From Hysterangium stoloniferum (Eukaryota > Basidiomycota > Agaricomycetes > Hysterangiales > Hysterangiaceae): DNA of 64,000 nucleotides. Position 1 is the first letter of the stretch, and each line of letters opens with the position of its first letter. The translations under genes and the position numbers were made by a program. The DNA is taken from assembly GCA_015178975.1 (NCBI GenBank), contig WHVD01000019.1, positions 558,001 through 622,000 on the forward strand, in the 5' to 3' direction. The notes under the pieces are model-generated. The model ran no database searches. It was not told the DNA's origin and saw only the letters and a list, made by a program, of their open reading frames with translations. Shown in pieces: positions 11,630 to 23,780 of the stretch.

Positions 11630-12469
11630 TGTTACAACCAGAAAACCCGCCAGACTCCGGGACCTACCCTATAGGCACCAGCACCCTTTACACACCAGTT
11701 GTCAGTTTACTGGAAAACCTGCCAGACTCCAGATGTCAGACCTGTCTGTGCTCGACCTCCATTACTTCATGTATCAGTCACTGGAATACCCACCAGGACC
11801 TGTGCACATTGCACCTGTCTATCTCCAACCCTGTCCCATGCATCAGATCCCACTCAGAAAACCCGACAGCTCTCTAACTGAGCCCCATTCCCATTATGAT
11901 CAAATGACCTGTCACATTTTGGACTCCACTCCTGCCCCATTCCCATTATGGTCTAATGACCTGTCACGTTTCAGACTCCACTCTGTTCCTAACACCAAAT
12001 CTGGTGTTTACTTATCTCATTTCATGATTACTAGTTTGGATTTCATGATTACTGGATTTGGTATGACATACATTCCACAGTCTATATAGTCTGGCAGATG
12101 TTGTACATACAATCCAGTCAGAAAATCAGCTTAGATTCCTCCCAGTAATCTCAGTACATTTTCTGCTCTAATCTCCTCTTTGAAACACACCACTATTTAC
12201 CTCGTCAGTGGGCTCCAACTTATCTATTACTCAACCTCTGACTCATCACCACCCGACCCCTCAACCTCTGCAGGATTCCCGCAGTCGACTCTCCAACCCC
12301 TCAACCCACCAACTACTCCCCAGACTCCCCAGGATTCCCATCTGCCTGTCTGAAATTGGACAACACAATCTCACAAGGGTGCAGCCTATAAGCTGAAGCT
12401 AAGTCCTACCAGCTTTCCCACAGGTTTCTCCAGAAACCCTCCAATAAGCTCTGTGCACACTCCTTAACA
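11630..12469 (+). repeat. 3' LTR of gypsy-1, family B
   Basis: Starts TGTTACAACCAG directly after an AAAGAGAGGG polypurine tract and ends CTCCTTAACA, 840 bp. Other family B LTRs are at 22959-23780 (same direction), 15746-16555, 61569-62371 and 3414-4427 (opposite direction). It carries CCTATAAGCTGAAGCTAAG near 12387, a possible TATA-type promoter core. Confidence 0.75.
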
Positions 12470-13379
12470 TTTCCTCAAACAATTCATTGATTTCCTTGAC
12501 CCCCACAGTGTTAGGATCCCCATTGTTTTGGACCCCCACAACCTGTTTTGGACTTGAATACACTCTGTTCTCATTATCAGTAGCTCCACTTATGGTATCA
12601 CTGCCTGCAGCATTCATTATAGTTCAGCCCCTTAGCCTTACATTCCATCTCTGTCCCATTCACTCCCCTGACACTATCTCCACATATATGTCTTACTTGC
12701 CACCTCAGACCCTTTAGTATTGGTTTAGTACTTCACATTTAATCCCTTTTGCTTCCCTGCCTTGTTGTAAGCCTGGCACCCCAGTCTTACGCATTGTCTT
12801 GTTTCCCTTTGTTCGCCTCCACACTTTGTTTCCCTTTGTTCGCATATGCCCCTTGTTTCCTTTTGTTCACCTCCACTATTGTTCCATTAACACATGATTG
12901 CGGCACATACTTAAATAGCTAGGAAGTCTTCCAGTCCTTAGAACTTACCGTACGCTGCAACATCCTGTATATCGTCTCAGTTCTAGACAATACACCGTGG
13001 TCCTGTCAACTCGTGTGACCGCCAGTGATCCCAATTGACGACGGGATTGCACTTGTCACCTATTTCCCTTGATCCATTTTACCCTTCAATTCCTTGATTG
13101 GCCTTCCAATCATCTATCTTGCTATAGTATAAAGCTTCTTCATGTATGCTACAGTTCTCCAGTTTGAAAATTGACTTAGATTACCCCCTAGGTGTCTTTG
13201 GCAAGTCATGACCCTTTACTTCTCGACTCTTAGAACTTTGGCCCCCCAGTCAATTGAGCTAAGTGTTGGTCTCTGTTTCTATTGTACTATCTGCTCTGTT
13301 TGAAATACTGGAGCACCTAACAGTTCGTGTGAGGGCACAACACATAAGTTAAAGCCAAGCTCCACTATGTTTATAGAGT
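12470..13379. other. Repeat-derived spacer
   Basis: No coding region recognised. TTTGTTCGCC-type repeats occur at about 12810-12880. A GTGAGGGCACAACACATAAG stretch near 13328 matches the LTR core block. It is probably internal or LTR sequence of the damaged element whose 3' end is at 14781-15706. Confidence 0.4.
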
Positions 13380-14604
13380 CAGACTTCCTGACTAGTACAA
13401 TCTCTATCATCAGCCCCCCAATTAACTTGTTTCTTATCATTGGCCCCCCGACTTAGAGCCTCTCCCTCCTTTAGGCTTACATAGATCTTAACACACAGAC
13501 CCCATGGCCCTCCTCTGACAACACATTCTGTGCCTCTATCTGCAGCTATCTGCCCCAAAACCTCTTCTAAGGCCCCTGGCCTCTTTGTGCCCCCCTGACT
13601 TCCTGGTGTGCAGACCCTATGGCCTCCTGGACCAGTGAGCACTTGGCTTTCATGTGTATGCAAGCCAACAGCCTGGATCCTAACTGGACTTCCAGAAGCA
13701 TTCCATGCCCTGGTTAGTACAATCAGAGCACCATGGGTCATTTTTGGTCTCCAGTTGGGCTGGCAATAGTTTCCTTTTCTGTGAGAAATGTTGTTAGTAT
13801 AGGAGAACCTGTGGACCTATCCGACTTACCTTATTATGGGAAGCCCCAGGCTCACCCTCAGACTCTGAATCAACCTCTGCTGCCTTGCACTGGAAGGAAC
13901 TCATGAGGACTTTAAAAAAGAAATTGTTACAAAGTCAAACCTACCTTTCTGAGTGATGCCCTGGGTGTAAGGGCAACCCCTGCAGCCTGTGGTACTCACA
14001 CTAGGCTAGCAGGAGGGAATTTGAAGTAATATTAGATCTGATATATATATACAAGTAACTATCTAACTCACCTAACAGGAGGGAATCCGAAGAGAAACAG
14101 TCTAAGGAATTCTCCCTGCAAGGTGTGACCCATAGGCACCCAGTAGTCTAAAAATAACTCTACCTATTACAGAACAGGGGGCCTTCCCCCAATGGAACAC
14201 TACTACTATGAGAAGGAGAGGGAAAGTGATGGATGGCATGGGGTTGGACTGTAGACTCAGGGACTCCAATAAGATGAGGAAATGGTACTTCCTGGGGTCT
14301 GTGACAGAGGTCCCCTGACACTGGGCACCTGGGCATGCTCTGCCACTACCTAGGCAGCCTCCACCCTATCTTCCACTGCTTTCTTGGCAGCCTCCTCCTC
14401 TGCCTTCTCTGCAGCCAATGCTGCCTGGTACTCCCACTCCAGTTCCTCCTCTTCCTCCTCCTCCTGTACCTTCCTGGTGACCTCCTTGCATTGCCATCTT
14501 TGGTCTTCACACTGCTCAAGTATTTGGGCAGCTGTGAGAGGAGTGGACCCCATGGGTGACCCAGCTTGGACAGTTGGTCTGCATGGCATTGGTTTTGGTG
14601 CCAT
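13380..14604 (-). pseudogene. Second copy of the antisense coiled-coil ORF
   Basis: From ATG at 14604 an intact 84-codon run reads MAPKPMPCRPTVQAG then a coiled coil (EEEEEEELEWEYQAALAAE), matching the gypsy-1 antisense product in order and sequence. Further on, near 13740-13640, a frame holds DPWCSDCTNQGMEC, aligned with the first three cysteines of the Zn2Cys6-like cluster; stops and losses remove the rest. It lies about 175 bp before the polypurine tract of the next LTR, the same arrangement as in gypsy-1. Confidence 0.6.
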
Positions 14605-14780
14605 AAGTGGTGATGGTGGTGGTATGAAGAAAAGAAATATTTTATTAGTTTTGAGTTTCTTATAGGCTCCTCACATCCGAACTTTACTTCCAGATCACCT
14701 GACATTTTGACACATATGTTTAACTGATAAACCTTAACAAACTCTAGGGCCTCCTTGGGTAATCAGCCTTAAAGGGAGGA

Positions 14781-15523
14781 TGTTAAGAACTGAAAACTGA
14801 CTAATGTCAGTAGGCCAATGGGGACCGATCAGAAGGACTTGGCTTCAGCTTATGTGCTGTGCCCTCGCAATTATCCATCGGGTGTCCTTAAATTTTGGAT
14901 GGATGAAGACTAGTCCTAACAAATTCTTCTCGGTGTGTTACCAATTGGAACTGAAGGATAAGTTGTGTGTCGGGCCAAGGGGTCGGAAACTGAGAGTGGG
15001 CGAGTGCATGCAAAGGGGGATAGCAGAGTACTTAGTATGAGGCTTCTAGAGGTGTAAGAGGGTATTCTGAGTCGATATTCTGATTGCCTTGTAACTAGAA
15101 CTACAGCGGGTTCATATACAAATATTCAGCATCTAGAAAATACTAACTAGGAGAAGAGTGGAAAATGGTATTGACAAATAAGCTTGACTAGGAATGGGAA
15201 AGTTACAATTAGTTTGGAGGCCGTGAGATAACTGAGAGTGGGATTATGAGAAAAGGAAATAGTCCAAGGGTTACATGTATATACAGACATATGTGAAACA
15301 TAGAGTAGAATGGATCATCATAATAAAAAGGGGACATATCAGAGTTTAACTAGATAGTATGAGTATATTTTGACAGGGGCATAAACAGAGTTTGATCACC
15401 GTGAAGGCATACATCAGCATCAGGAAACCGACAGTTTCAGATGTGAGGACTTGAATGATGACTTGAATCGTCGATAGGTGGCGATAACCTCGGTGACCGT
15501 CGGGTTGCAACATGGTCATAACA
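14781..15523 (+). repeat. Solo LTR, family A, inside a polypurine tract
   Basis: Starts TGTTAAGAACTG, ends GGTCATAACA, 743 bp. The GAGGA duplication is exact (14776-14780 and 15524-15528). Removing it rebuilds AAAGGGAGGATAC directly before TGTTATGACTGG at 15532, parallel to the gypsy-1 tract and 3' LTR. The insertion therefore hit the polypurine tract of another gypsy. Confidence 0.85.
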
Positions 15524-15531
15524 GAGGATAC

Positions 15532-15706
15532 TGTTATGACTGGACGACCTGCCAGGCCCCAGGTCCTACTCTACAAGTTTTGACTCTCCTTTTTTAAGCA
15601 CACATCACTGACCAGTTCCCACCTGGAGATCTCAGCCCTTCAGTATGTCTTGATCTGGTTTGCAACCTAGTTGTCAGCTATTTTATTATGTCCATGTGTA
15701 TGTTCC
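15532..15706 (+). repeat. 3' LTR (family D) of a second gypsy, truncated by nested insertions
   Basis: Starts TGTTATGACTGG just after the interrupted polypurine tract. It matches 1040-1235. A family C LTR interrupts it at 15707; any continuation would lie after 28939. Confidence 0.6.
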
Positions 15707-15745
15707 TGTTACAACCTGGACTATCCCCAGACTATGGTCACCCAC

Positions 15746-16555
15746 TGTTAGGATACACACACAGGGCGGGTTTCCGGAGAAACCCGCGGAATATCCGGTA
15801 GGACTTGGCTTCAGCTTATAGGCTGCGCCCTCGCTAGATCGTGTTGTCCAATTTCAGACAGGCGGACGGGAATCCCGGGGAGTCCGGGCGGGGGTTCGTG
15901 GGTCGTGAGTCGTAGGTCGTGAGTCGAGAGTCGTGAATCGAGATAGTCGAGAGAGATAGATGCACCGGAGCCCGTGGGCTCCGACTAGTGTGAGCGGTCT
16001 GATAAGAGTAGGGTTTTAGAGAGGAAAATGTATTAGATTACTGGGGGGAATCTAAGCTAATTTTCTGACTGGATTGTATGTACAACATCTGCCAGTTTAT
16101 ATAGACCGTGGAATGCATGACATACCGAATCCAGTAATAATGAGACGAAACGAGCAAAACATAAAACGGGAATAGTAAACACCAAATTGGTGTTAGGAAC
16201 GGGACGGAATGGAGCGGAGTCCGAATCGTGACAAAGCATAACCCATAACGGGAAACGGAGCGGGAGCGGAGTCCTAACTCATGACAGGTCATTTGACTAA
16301 AACGGGAACGGGGCTCGATTAGAGCGGTGACGGGATTCTAAGCGGGTTCCGGTGACTGATGTGTGGGACGAAGACGGACATAGACAGAGACGGGGTCCGG
16401 GGGAAGTCCGGTGACTGATATGTGTCTTAATGAGGTCGAACGTAACGAGTCTTGACATAACGGAGTCCAGGCGGGAAATCCTATAAACAGACGATTGGTG
16501 CTTGTGGCGTACGAGTTAGTGCCCGGAGTCCGGCGGGATTTGTCCGGTCGTAACA
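15746..16555 (-). repeat. Solo LTR, family B, CpG-rich copy
   Basis: Starts TGTTAGGATACAC and ends GTCGTAACA, 810 bp, with an exact CCCAC duplication (15741-15745 and 16556-16560). Its many CG dinucleotides (GGGCGGGTTTCCGG, repeated TCGTGAGTCG-type units near 15898-15950) mark it as younger than the family members at 11630 and 22959, where the same sites are TG or CA. Confidence 0.85.
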
Positions 16556-17416
16556 CCCACACCCATTTCCCACCTTCTGTCATTTTTCCATTACATTTGG
16601 ATTGTATTACAATTCATTTATATAAACTAGCACAAATTATATTTACAACCCAATCAGAAAATCAACTTAGTTTCCCCCATACTCCAATTATAGTTTGACT
16701 CTCAACCCATACTGTAATGTATTTAGGGGTTTCTCTTAGGTAGCTCAATATATGCTATAGTGTCACAGAGCTTCAACAATAAAATAAGCAAAGGTCCAGT
16801 AATTTAAATACTGATAGATTAATTAGTTGTGCTATTAAGCTTAAACAACTAAAATCAATGCTTATTTTGATTATTGAAAGGTTCAAAAGAACAATATATG
16901 ACTCTTTTTAGCAAATAAAAGAACTATTCCTTGAGAATAGGGGCTGGAAGCTGAATATATGCTCAGTAACTTGGCAGAGACTTGATATAAGAGCTTTGGT
17001 TTCTTATATGCTTATTTGTAACTATTAATAGATATTTAACAAGGAGTTAAATATTTTATTAATAGAGAAAATAATTTGTATTGGATTTCTTGTGTGCTTG
17101 TACTTGATTAATTCACTAACTTAAGGATGGGCCTTGAATAATCTAAGTGTTGGCAGGGATTTCAGTAAGGATACTTATTAGGTTTATTATGTATTTAATA
17201 AGTCTAAAGGGTAGCTGTGAGGCTGGGGGAACTTAGATGATTAGCTAAGTTCGAGAATGCTGACAAAGAGTTCTAGATTTTGCAAGTATACAGTAGGTGC
17301 TTGCAGTTAGTGTATCAGACTAAGGCTATTATTGTCCTTAGGATGATGAGATAAGCTTCTGAGCTGTGCAGTAAAATATGTGTGATAAGATGATTTATTG
17401 TGGATTTCTGGCCCTC

Positions 17417-17683
17417 TGTAATGGTAGTGGACTTGGGTTAGGATGGACTTGGCATCGGGCCACCAGGCCCACCTAACCCGTGGTGTCTTAGACTACTAGT
17501 GTGTTTGTTTCACGGGGTTTTGACTTGTTGCAAGGGGCTCTACTACTATTATCATAAATAGGTAGATCTCTTGTATGGTTACAATAGTCTCTTTCAAATA
17601 GGAACCTAGTCCTACTCATTTCGTTCGCTTTTGCAAGAGCTCTCTGAGGGATTACACTACTTCTTCATAGTGGAACCCTTACA
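17417..17683 (+). repeat. gypsy-2 5' LTR
   Basis: Starts TGTAATGG and ends CCCTTACA, 267 bp. It aligns along its length with 27837-28102. Visible differences are mostly transitions, for example CATCGGG against CATTGGG and TTCACGGGG against TTCATGGGG, both CpG losses in the 3' copy. Confidence 0.85.
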
Positions 17684-17802
17684 CTTTTTGAGTATATTGT
17701 TTCCTATTTAACATTCTTTATTAACACTACTAGTGGACTGATCACCCACTAGGTTCTTTTACTACATGTGCACCTATAATTCAACATAACTACTTTTGTC
17801 AA

Positions 17803-20800
17803 GATGTCCGAAATTAATCAACCAATCACTTGACGAGGCACTGTCTGAAGTCTGATCCCCATTTGGGGAAGGGGGGGAGGATGGACTGTGATGCCGAGAT
17901 GGAAGGGGTATTGCTATCTACCTCTGATTCCTCAATGCCCACTCGAAGTGGAAGGGCTGGTAATCCCTAAGGGTGATGCCTCGAGAAAAGAGTCAATATG
18001 TAATGAGGAGAAGACAACCCCTTTTCCCACTTACAATGAGTATTCGAGTACTCAAATCTCCCTCCATAACTGGACTCAGCAGTATAGTCTTCTGCACCCA
18101 GAAGAGATTGCCTCTCTGTGAAAGACTTTTTGAATGAAGCATCAAGCCATGAAACCTCTTCTACAAATGCAGTCACTTTACTTCCCAGAGTGGTTTGAGG
18201 TGGGGGGCGGCAGTAATGAAGATGAAAGGAGGCAGGAGGAGGCTGACATACCAGTTTTGGAACACCACTCAGCTCCGTAGTTTAGATGGGCAGACAGTTC
18301 CAATTCTGATGAGGATCCATTGGGGCCGCTGCCCAGGACATGGATCCTACCTGACATTGTGCACCATGGGAGATTCAAAGGTCTGAAATGTCGGCAGCAA
18401 GACCTAAGCCGTCAGTAAACCTAAATGCCATTGTCATTGAGGTACAAGATACTGAACCTCCATCTGAAGTATTGGAGCCTGTACATCCCGAAGGAACAAG
18501 ACCAGAAGGGTCATCTCTATCCACTAAGGGGAAGGTGCGAATGGACGGTGAGAGTATCCTGGGGGACCAGCATAAAGCGAATTCACACCCACACTCTACT
18601 GCCAAGAGTGAGAGGCAGAATAGTAAGTCTTCAAGGGGTCCACAGTCCAATAGGGTGACCAGCTGATATGTGAGAGAGTTTTCACAGGTGCCCAAGGGTG
18701 GGTACTTCGCAGTTGGAGGGCAAGGAGAATTTGAACCACCCTCAGATTCAAGCAGTTCCACCAGTAGTGATGGGTCAGATGAATCATCAAGTAGCACTAC
18801 AACTGGAGGGTCAGCTAATAGGAGTGCAGACTCACCTAATTCAGGGTCGGAGTCAGAGAATGACTCTGGAGGTCCATCAGAAGCAGGCCAGAAGAAGAAG
18901 ACTAGAAAGAAAAACTCACCTAGCTCAAAACGGATAAAATCCGAAAGATGCAAATAGTCAGCAGCTGATGCCAAGTGGACTAAGAAACTCTTAGCAGGAG
19001 TCAAGATGAAGCAAGCTGTGGTGTATAATGGCATAGCCAATTGTAATGTATTCAGGGGTTTCTCTTAGATATGTAGCTCAATATATGCTATAGTGTCACA
19101 GAGCTTCAACAATAAAACAAGCAAAGGTCCAGTAATTTAAATACTGATAGATTAATGAGCTGTGCTATGAAGCTTGAACAACTCAAATCAATGCTTATTT
19201 TGATTATTGAAAGGTTCAATAGAACAATATATGACTCTTTTAGCAAATAAAAGAACTAATTCTTGAGAATAGGGGCTAGAAGCTGAGTATATACACAGTA
19301 ACTTAGCAGAGACTTGATATAAAGCTTCGGATTCTTGTATGCTTATTTGTAACTATTAATAGTTATTTAACGAGGTGTTAAATAACTTATTAATAGAGAA
19401 AGTAATGTGTGTTGGATTATTTGAGTGCTTGTACTTGATTAATTCAATAAACTTAGGGCTGGGCCTTGAATAATCTAGTATTGGCAGGGACTTCAGTAAG
19501 AATACTTATTAGGTTTATTATGTAATTAATAAGCCTAAAGGGTAGCTGTGAGGCTGGGGGAACTTAGATGATTAGCTAAGTTCAAGAGTTGCTGACAAAG
19601 ATTCAAGATTTTGCAAGTGTAGGTGCTTGCAGTTAGTGTATCAGACTAAGGCTATTATTGTCCTTAGGACGATTAGATAAGCTTCTGAGCTGTGCAGTAA
19701 AATATGTGTGAGATAAGATTGATTTTATTGGAAACTTGGCCCTCCTTATATACATTTTGATAACTAAATATTTAATCATTTATTTATTTTATGAGGTCAT
19801 TATTTAGGTCATAATGACCTCATATTCTATGTATTTTTTACCCTTTATTAACCATGTGATTCCCCTCTCTGAGACAAGGGTTCCAACCTTTGGCTTGAAC
19901 ATGAAGGTTCAAGGCCACGGTCCTGGGATGGAGGCAATTGATGAGTTGGCAGAATCAAATAATGACTTGAGTAGTCACATCTGTGACTTGTGTGATATCC
20001 CGACACCAGAGGCTTATTTAATAGGTCACATGACTCCAAAAATGCACACATTGGAGCAAGCAATGTGCTGAAAGGCAATTAAATAAAATATAAATAATTA
20101 GTTAAAAATTATAATAAATTAACTAACATATAATAGCATAATATGAGCTCATATATGCTATTATTATGCAAAGTTAAAAGGAACTAAGCCTTATATTTCA
20201 CAATAGAATATAACAAAAATACAATAAATTTTAGAAAATATTAAATAATTCAGAGAAAATTAAGAGAACTTTATGAGATAAAGCTGATACCTCACACTGA
20301 TCTTGACGTCCTAGAAGCATTTGTCTATGCCTATGATCTTTGGACAGAAATCAATGGGTTAGATTGGAAATGGGCCGTGAAGCTAATAATTTACTATTTG
20401 GACAGCAAGGCAAGCTCATTTTATATGAAGCATATTGCCCTGAGCTGAAAACAGTGGACACTTAAAGCCGTCTATGATGGACTTTTTGATTACTGTTTTC
20501 CAGCTGATTATAAGCTGAGGTTGTGGAAACAACTAACTTCATCCAGGCAGGGTGGAAATTGTTTCCATGATTTTGCATGAGATGTGGAAGAATAGCGCTA
20601 TGCAGTTCCCTGATATGCAAGAGCGACAGCTTAAACAAATTGTCTGGGATGGGGCTCACAACTACATCAAAGAAAAATGGTTAGATAATGGTTTAAATCC
20701 AGATAATACCTCATGGAAGTGACTTATCAAAACTGCAACCTGGTTTGAAGCTGCTCAGGAATTTCATCAGGCTGAAAAAGGATGGCGAGAAACCCCTCCA

Positions 20801-21110
20801 ACCAGATTAGCCCAACCATGGCCACGACAGAATGAGCTGGCCAAACAGACCTCAGGACGGGTTGGTGGTATAAGAAATTTTCCTCATCCTTCCACATCAT
20901 CAGGGTCAGGTGGAATGGGAACCCCTGCTAAAGTACAGCAATCTAAATTGAGTCATGCCAAAATGAACCAGCTACAGGCAGAAGGGCGGTGTTTCATGTG
21001 TAAGAAAGAGGGTCATGAAGCATGGAATTTTCCTCAGGAGAAGGTCCTCCCTGTCCCGAAAGAGGTTACCAATGTGTCTGCAGGGTCCATCCAAGTGCAA
21101 TGACTTACCA
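17803..21110 (+). pseudogene. gag: gypsy-2 gag, split by a solo LTR
   Basis: An ATG near 17803 (MSEINQPIT) opens a frame with stops. A Ser/Asp-rich region follows (18670-18957, including SDGSDESSSSTTTGG). Positions 19041 and 20297 rejoin across the solo LTR as GIAN-LDVLEAF. The capsid-like part (VYAYDLWTEINGLDWKW, FYMKHIAL) carries several TGA/TAG stops. A knuckle near 20983-21030 reads CFMCKKEGHEAWNF, where the last cysteine is now Phe. It is non-functional. Confidence 0.65.
19042..20296. repeat. Family H solo LTR inside gypsy-2 gag
   Basis: Starts TGTAATGTATTC and ends ACCTCACA, 1255 bp. The flanks CCAAT and CTGAT differ by two transitions and are read as a decayed duplication, because excision restores an in-frame GIANLDVLEAF junction. 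It has a palindromic AT-rich segment (ATATGAGCTCATAT, near 20140). The same family also surrounds gypsy-2, so this family moved both before and after gypsy-2 arrived. Confidence 0.8.
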
Positions 21111-21159
21111 ATTTGGAAAAACAAAAGGAGCAGGTGGATATCCCTCTTTGAATGGCCTC

Positions 21160-22460
21160 CTTTGTGCTTGAAACTGTTGGAGGCTCAGCAGGAATTTAAT
21201 AACTTACATGATCGCATCTATGCTGCATGGTTTCAGAAAACTATTACAGAGTACTTTGGGCCGGATACTGCAATCACTGAAGGGCATAATCCACTAACAC
21301 ATTTCGAGGTTATCTATTCACATGAGGCATTCATGGTGAAAGACAACATCTTATCTGGCGCTCCTTTGCGAATTTGGAAGATAGAATGTCAGGAGCGTAG
21401 GTATCGAGTGGACCAGAGTATCTTAAATAACACTGCATGGGCAGGGAAACTGCTCCCTGCCAAATGCACTGACCAAGTTAACATTGCCACAATTATACAG
21501 CAGCACTGCTGTCTGCATTTCTCAAACTCAGAGTCAGTTGCTGCTGGGATACGACACACTGAGCAGTTTAAAGTGGTATTTGATCTGTTATACTGGACGT
21601 ATGAGATCATAGACCACCTCCAACCCCAATTATATATGGCGATTAGCAAATGGGCCCTCTTCAGTGGTGACTGGGCCATTTTGCAAGTGGTTAGTACCAC
21701 TATAATCATGGGGGGATCAACAGAGTGGGAAGAGTTACTTGAGGATGATGACTCACCAAGTCTAGGAGAGCAGGCATTGGGACAACAGCTTCTGGAGGCA
21801 TTGAAGGAGTACTTCCTGCCAGAAGAAGTGTTGCAGGAAGGCATTTCCCCTGATATGTGCTTTAAGGTTTACACAGAAGAAAAAGGACTCCGTATCTGGG
21901 ATGAGGTGAATACTGACCTCCCATTATTTATGCCTTGGTCTGTTGTAAGGCTTAATGAGGACTTCGAAGATAAAATACAGGCTGTATATGAGGAACACAT
22001 ACCTGGGTTCTCCCATGATATGCCTGCCTTTAGAAGATACTGTAGAGATGCTATGTGCCAGCTGTTGGAGCTTCGCTTTCACGTATATTATACGATGAGT
22101 ATCTGTCGAGATGTCTATGGTGTGGAAAGATGGCAGTTCCAAGTCCGTTGTACCACTGGACTATATGAGATTCATGATTGGGAGTTGGCTGTTAAGTGCA
22201 TAGTGACTCCAGACCACCTACAACATGAGGAGTGGAGCATTCCTCAGATACTAGCTCACCAGGTGACCACAGAGGATTCGTCCAAGGCTAGCATTTTTGT
22301 AAACACTGTTCATATCCCTGAGGGGAAGACGGCTGGGAAAAAACAGGATCAGTTGAGCTATGGAGGTGTTGAAACAGTCGAGCATACCTCAATGCAACCC
22401 AAGGATTTTACTCACTGGTTGCCAAAACCAGTTGTCATTGAAGCATTCATCAATGGTTGA
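21160..22460 (+). pseudogene. gypsy-2 unknown domain between zinc knuckle and protease
   Basis: About 430 codons read open without a stop, from LLEAQQEFNNLHDRIYAAWF to VIEAFING, in an element whose other parts have many stops. I do not recognise the domain. It is rich in aromatic and acidic residues and has no visible metal-binding or catalytic signature. It sits between the gag knuckle and the protease start (ALIDS), an unusual position for a large insert in Ty3/gypsy. It could be an extended linker or a lineage-specific Gag domain. Confidence 0.55.
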
Positions 22461-22463
22461 CCA

Positions 22464-22958
22464 GTGAAGGCTCTCATCGATAGCAGGTCACTTGCAGATT
22501 TTATGTCAATGGCCTTGGATGATCAGCTTCAGGTCCTTAAAGAACCACTGGTAAAACCACTGACCCTTCAGTTGGCTGTACATGGATTGCGGTCCAAGAT
22601 CAACTTTTCTGCAATGGCTAAGTTTACCTATCAGGGTATAAATTGTTCTCGCCATTTTGATGTGGCTAACCTTGATTCCTATGACCTGATAACAGGAACT
22701 CCATTTATTTTTCAACACTGATTTATGCTTGGGTTGAATCCTACAGGAGTTAATATAGGGTCAAACCTACCACTTCCCCTCAAAGGGGACACTGTAGCAT
22801 TACTACACTCCACGGCAGCAGAAATTTTTGACGATGAGTTGGAAAGGTTAAGGGCAGACTTATGTGCTGAAGCAGCTGACCTTGATCCTGATACAGCATC
22901 CACGCAACTACCCCCATTGTGGGCAGTCAATCATACTATTCTGCTGATAGGCAAGGGG
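22464..22958 (+). pseudogene. gypsy-2 aspartic protease region
   Basis: Reads ALIDSRSLADFMS: the expected D-S-G triad has become D-S-R, which would abolish catalysis. The following LDSYDLITGTPF matches the second conserved part of fungal gypsy proteases. A family B solo LTR inserted just downstream cuts the connection to reverse transcriptase. Confidence 0.65.
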
Positions 22959-23780
22959 TGTTATGACTGGAATTCCTGCCGGACTCTGGGCACTAACCTA
23001 TACACACCCATGCCCTATACGCACCAATTGTCAGTTTACCAGAATTCCCACCAGACTCCATACATCAGACTTGTCTACGTTCGACTTCATACGTTGTGTA
23101 TCAGTCACTGGAATACCCACCAGACTCCATCCCTGTCTATGTCCAACTCTGTCCCACACATCAGTCACCGGACCCTGCTCAGAAAACCTGTCATCCCTCT
23201 AACAGAGCCCCATTCCCATTTTAGTCAAATGACCTGTCACAATTCAGACTCCGCTCCCGCTCCATTTCCCGTTATGGTTTATGATTTGTCATGATTCGGA
23301 CTCTGCTCCATTCCATCCCATTCCTAACACCAAATTTGGTGTTTACTATTCTCATTTTATGTTTTGCTAGTTTCATTTCATTATTACTGGATTTGGTATG
23401 TCATTCATTCCATGGTCTATATAGTCTGGCAGATGTTGTACATACAATCAGTCAGAAAATCGGCTTAGATTCCCCCCAGTAATCTAATACATTTTCCACT
23501 CTAAACTCCTACTTGAATTACACCGCTCATGCTAGTCGGAGCCCATGGGCTCCAGCACATCTATCTCTCTTATTTATCTTGACTCCCAACCTCTCAACCC
23601 ATGACCTCTGACCTATGACCCCTCAACCCACGAACCCTGCCTGGACTCCCCAGGAATCCCGTCCACCTGTCTAAAATTGGACAACATGATCTCGTGAGGG
23701 CACAGCCTATAAGCTGAAGCCAAGTCCTACCAGATATTCTGTGGGTTTCTCCAGAAACCCACCATGTATGTACCCTAACA
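22959..23780 (+). repeat. Solo LTR, family B, inside gypsy-2 pol
   Basis: Starts TGTTATGACTGG and ends TACCCTAACA, 822 bp. The flanks AGGGG and AGGAG are a duplication with one transition. Same orientation as the gypsy-1 3' LTR. It is CpG-poor compared with 15746-16555, so it is an older copy. Confidence 0.8.

Larger units (their letters stand above)
4418..12469 (+). mobile_element. gypsy-1: decayed Ty3/gypsy chromovirus
   Basis: The order is gag, zinc knuckle, protease, reverse transcriptase, RNase H, integrase, chromodomain, antisense ORF region, polypurine tract (AAAGAGAGGG near 11618), then the 3' LTR. The 5' LTR and the start of gag are missing. A 1.4-kb solo LTR splits RNase H, and several stops and frameshifts break the frame, so the element is not autonomous. 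A related 3' end lies on the minus strand at 62946-63635. Confidence 0.85.

Noticed and set aside
14781..15523. 3' LTR of the element carrying the second antisense ORF
   Set aside because: GAGGA flanks both sides and excision rejoins the polypurine tract to the LTR at 15532, so this is a later solo insertion.
18375..19040. 221-codon minus-strand frame with acidic and Ser-rich sequence
   Set aside because: It is the mirror of the Ser/Asp-rich gypsy-2 gag leader; low-complexity sense codons produce the antisense frame.
21389..21844. 151-codon minus-strand frame
   Set aside because: Shadow of the long gypsy-2 sense domain, with no conserved motif.
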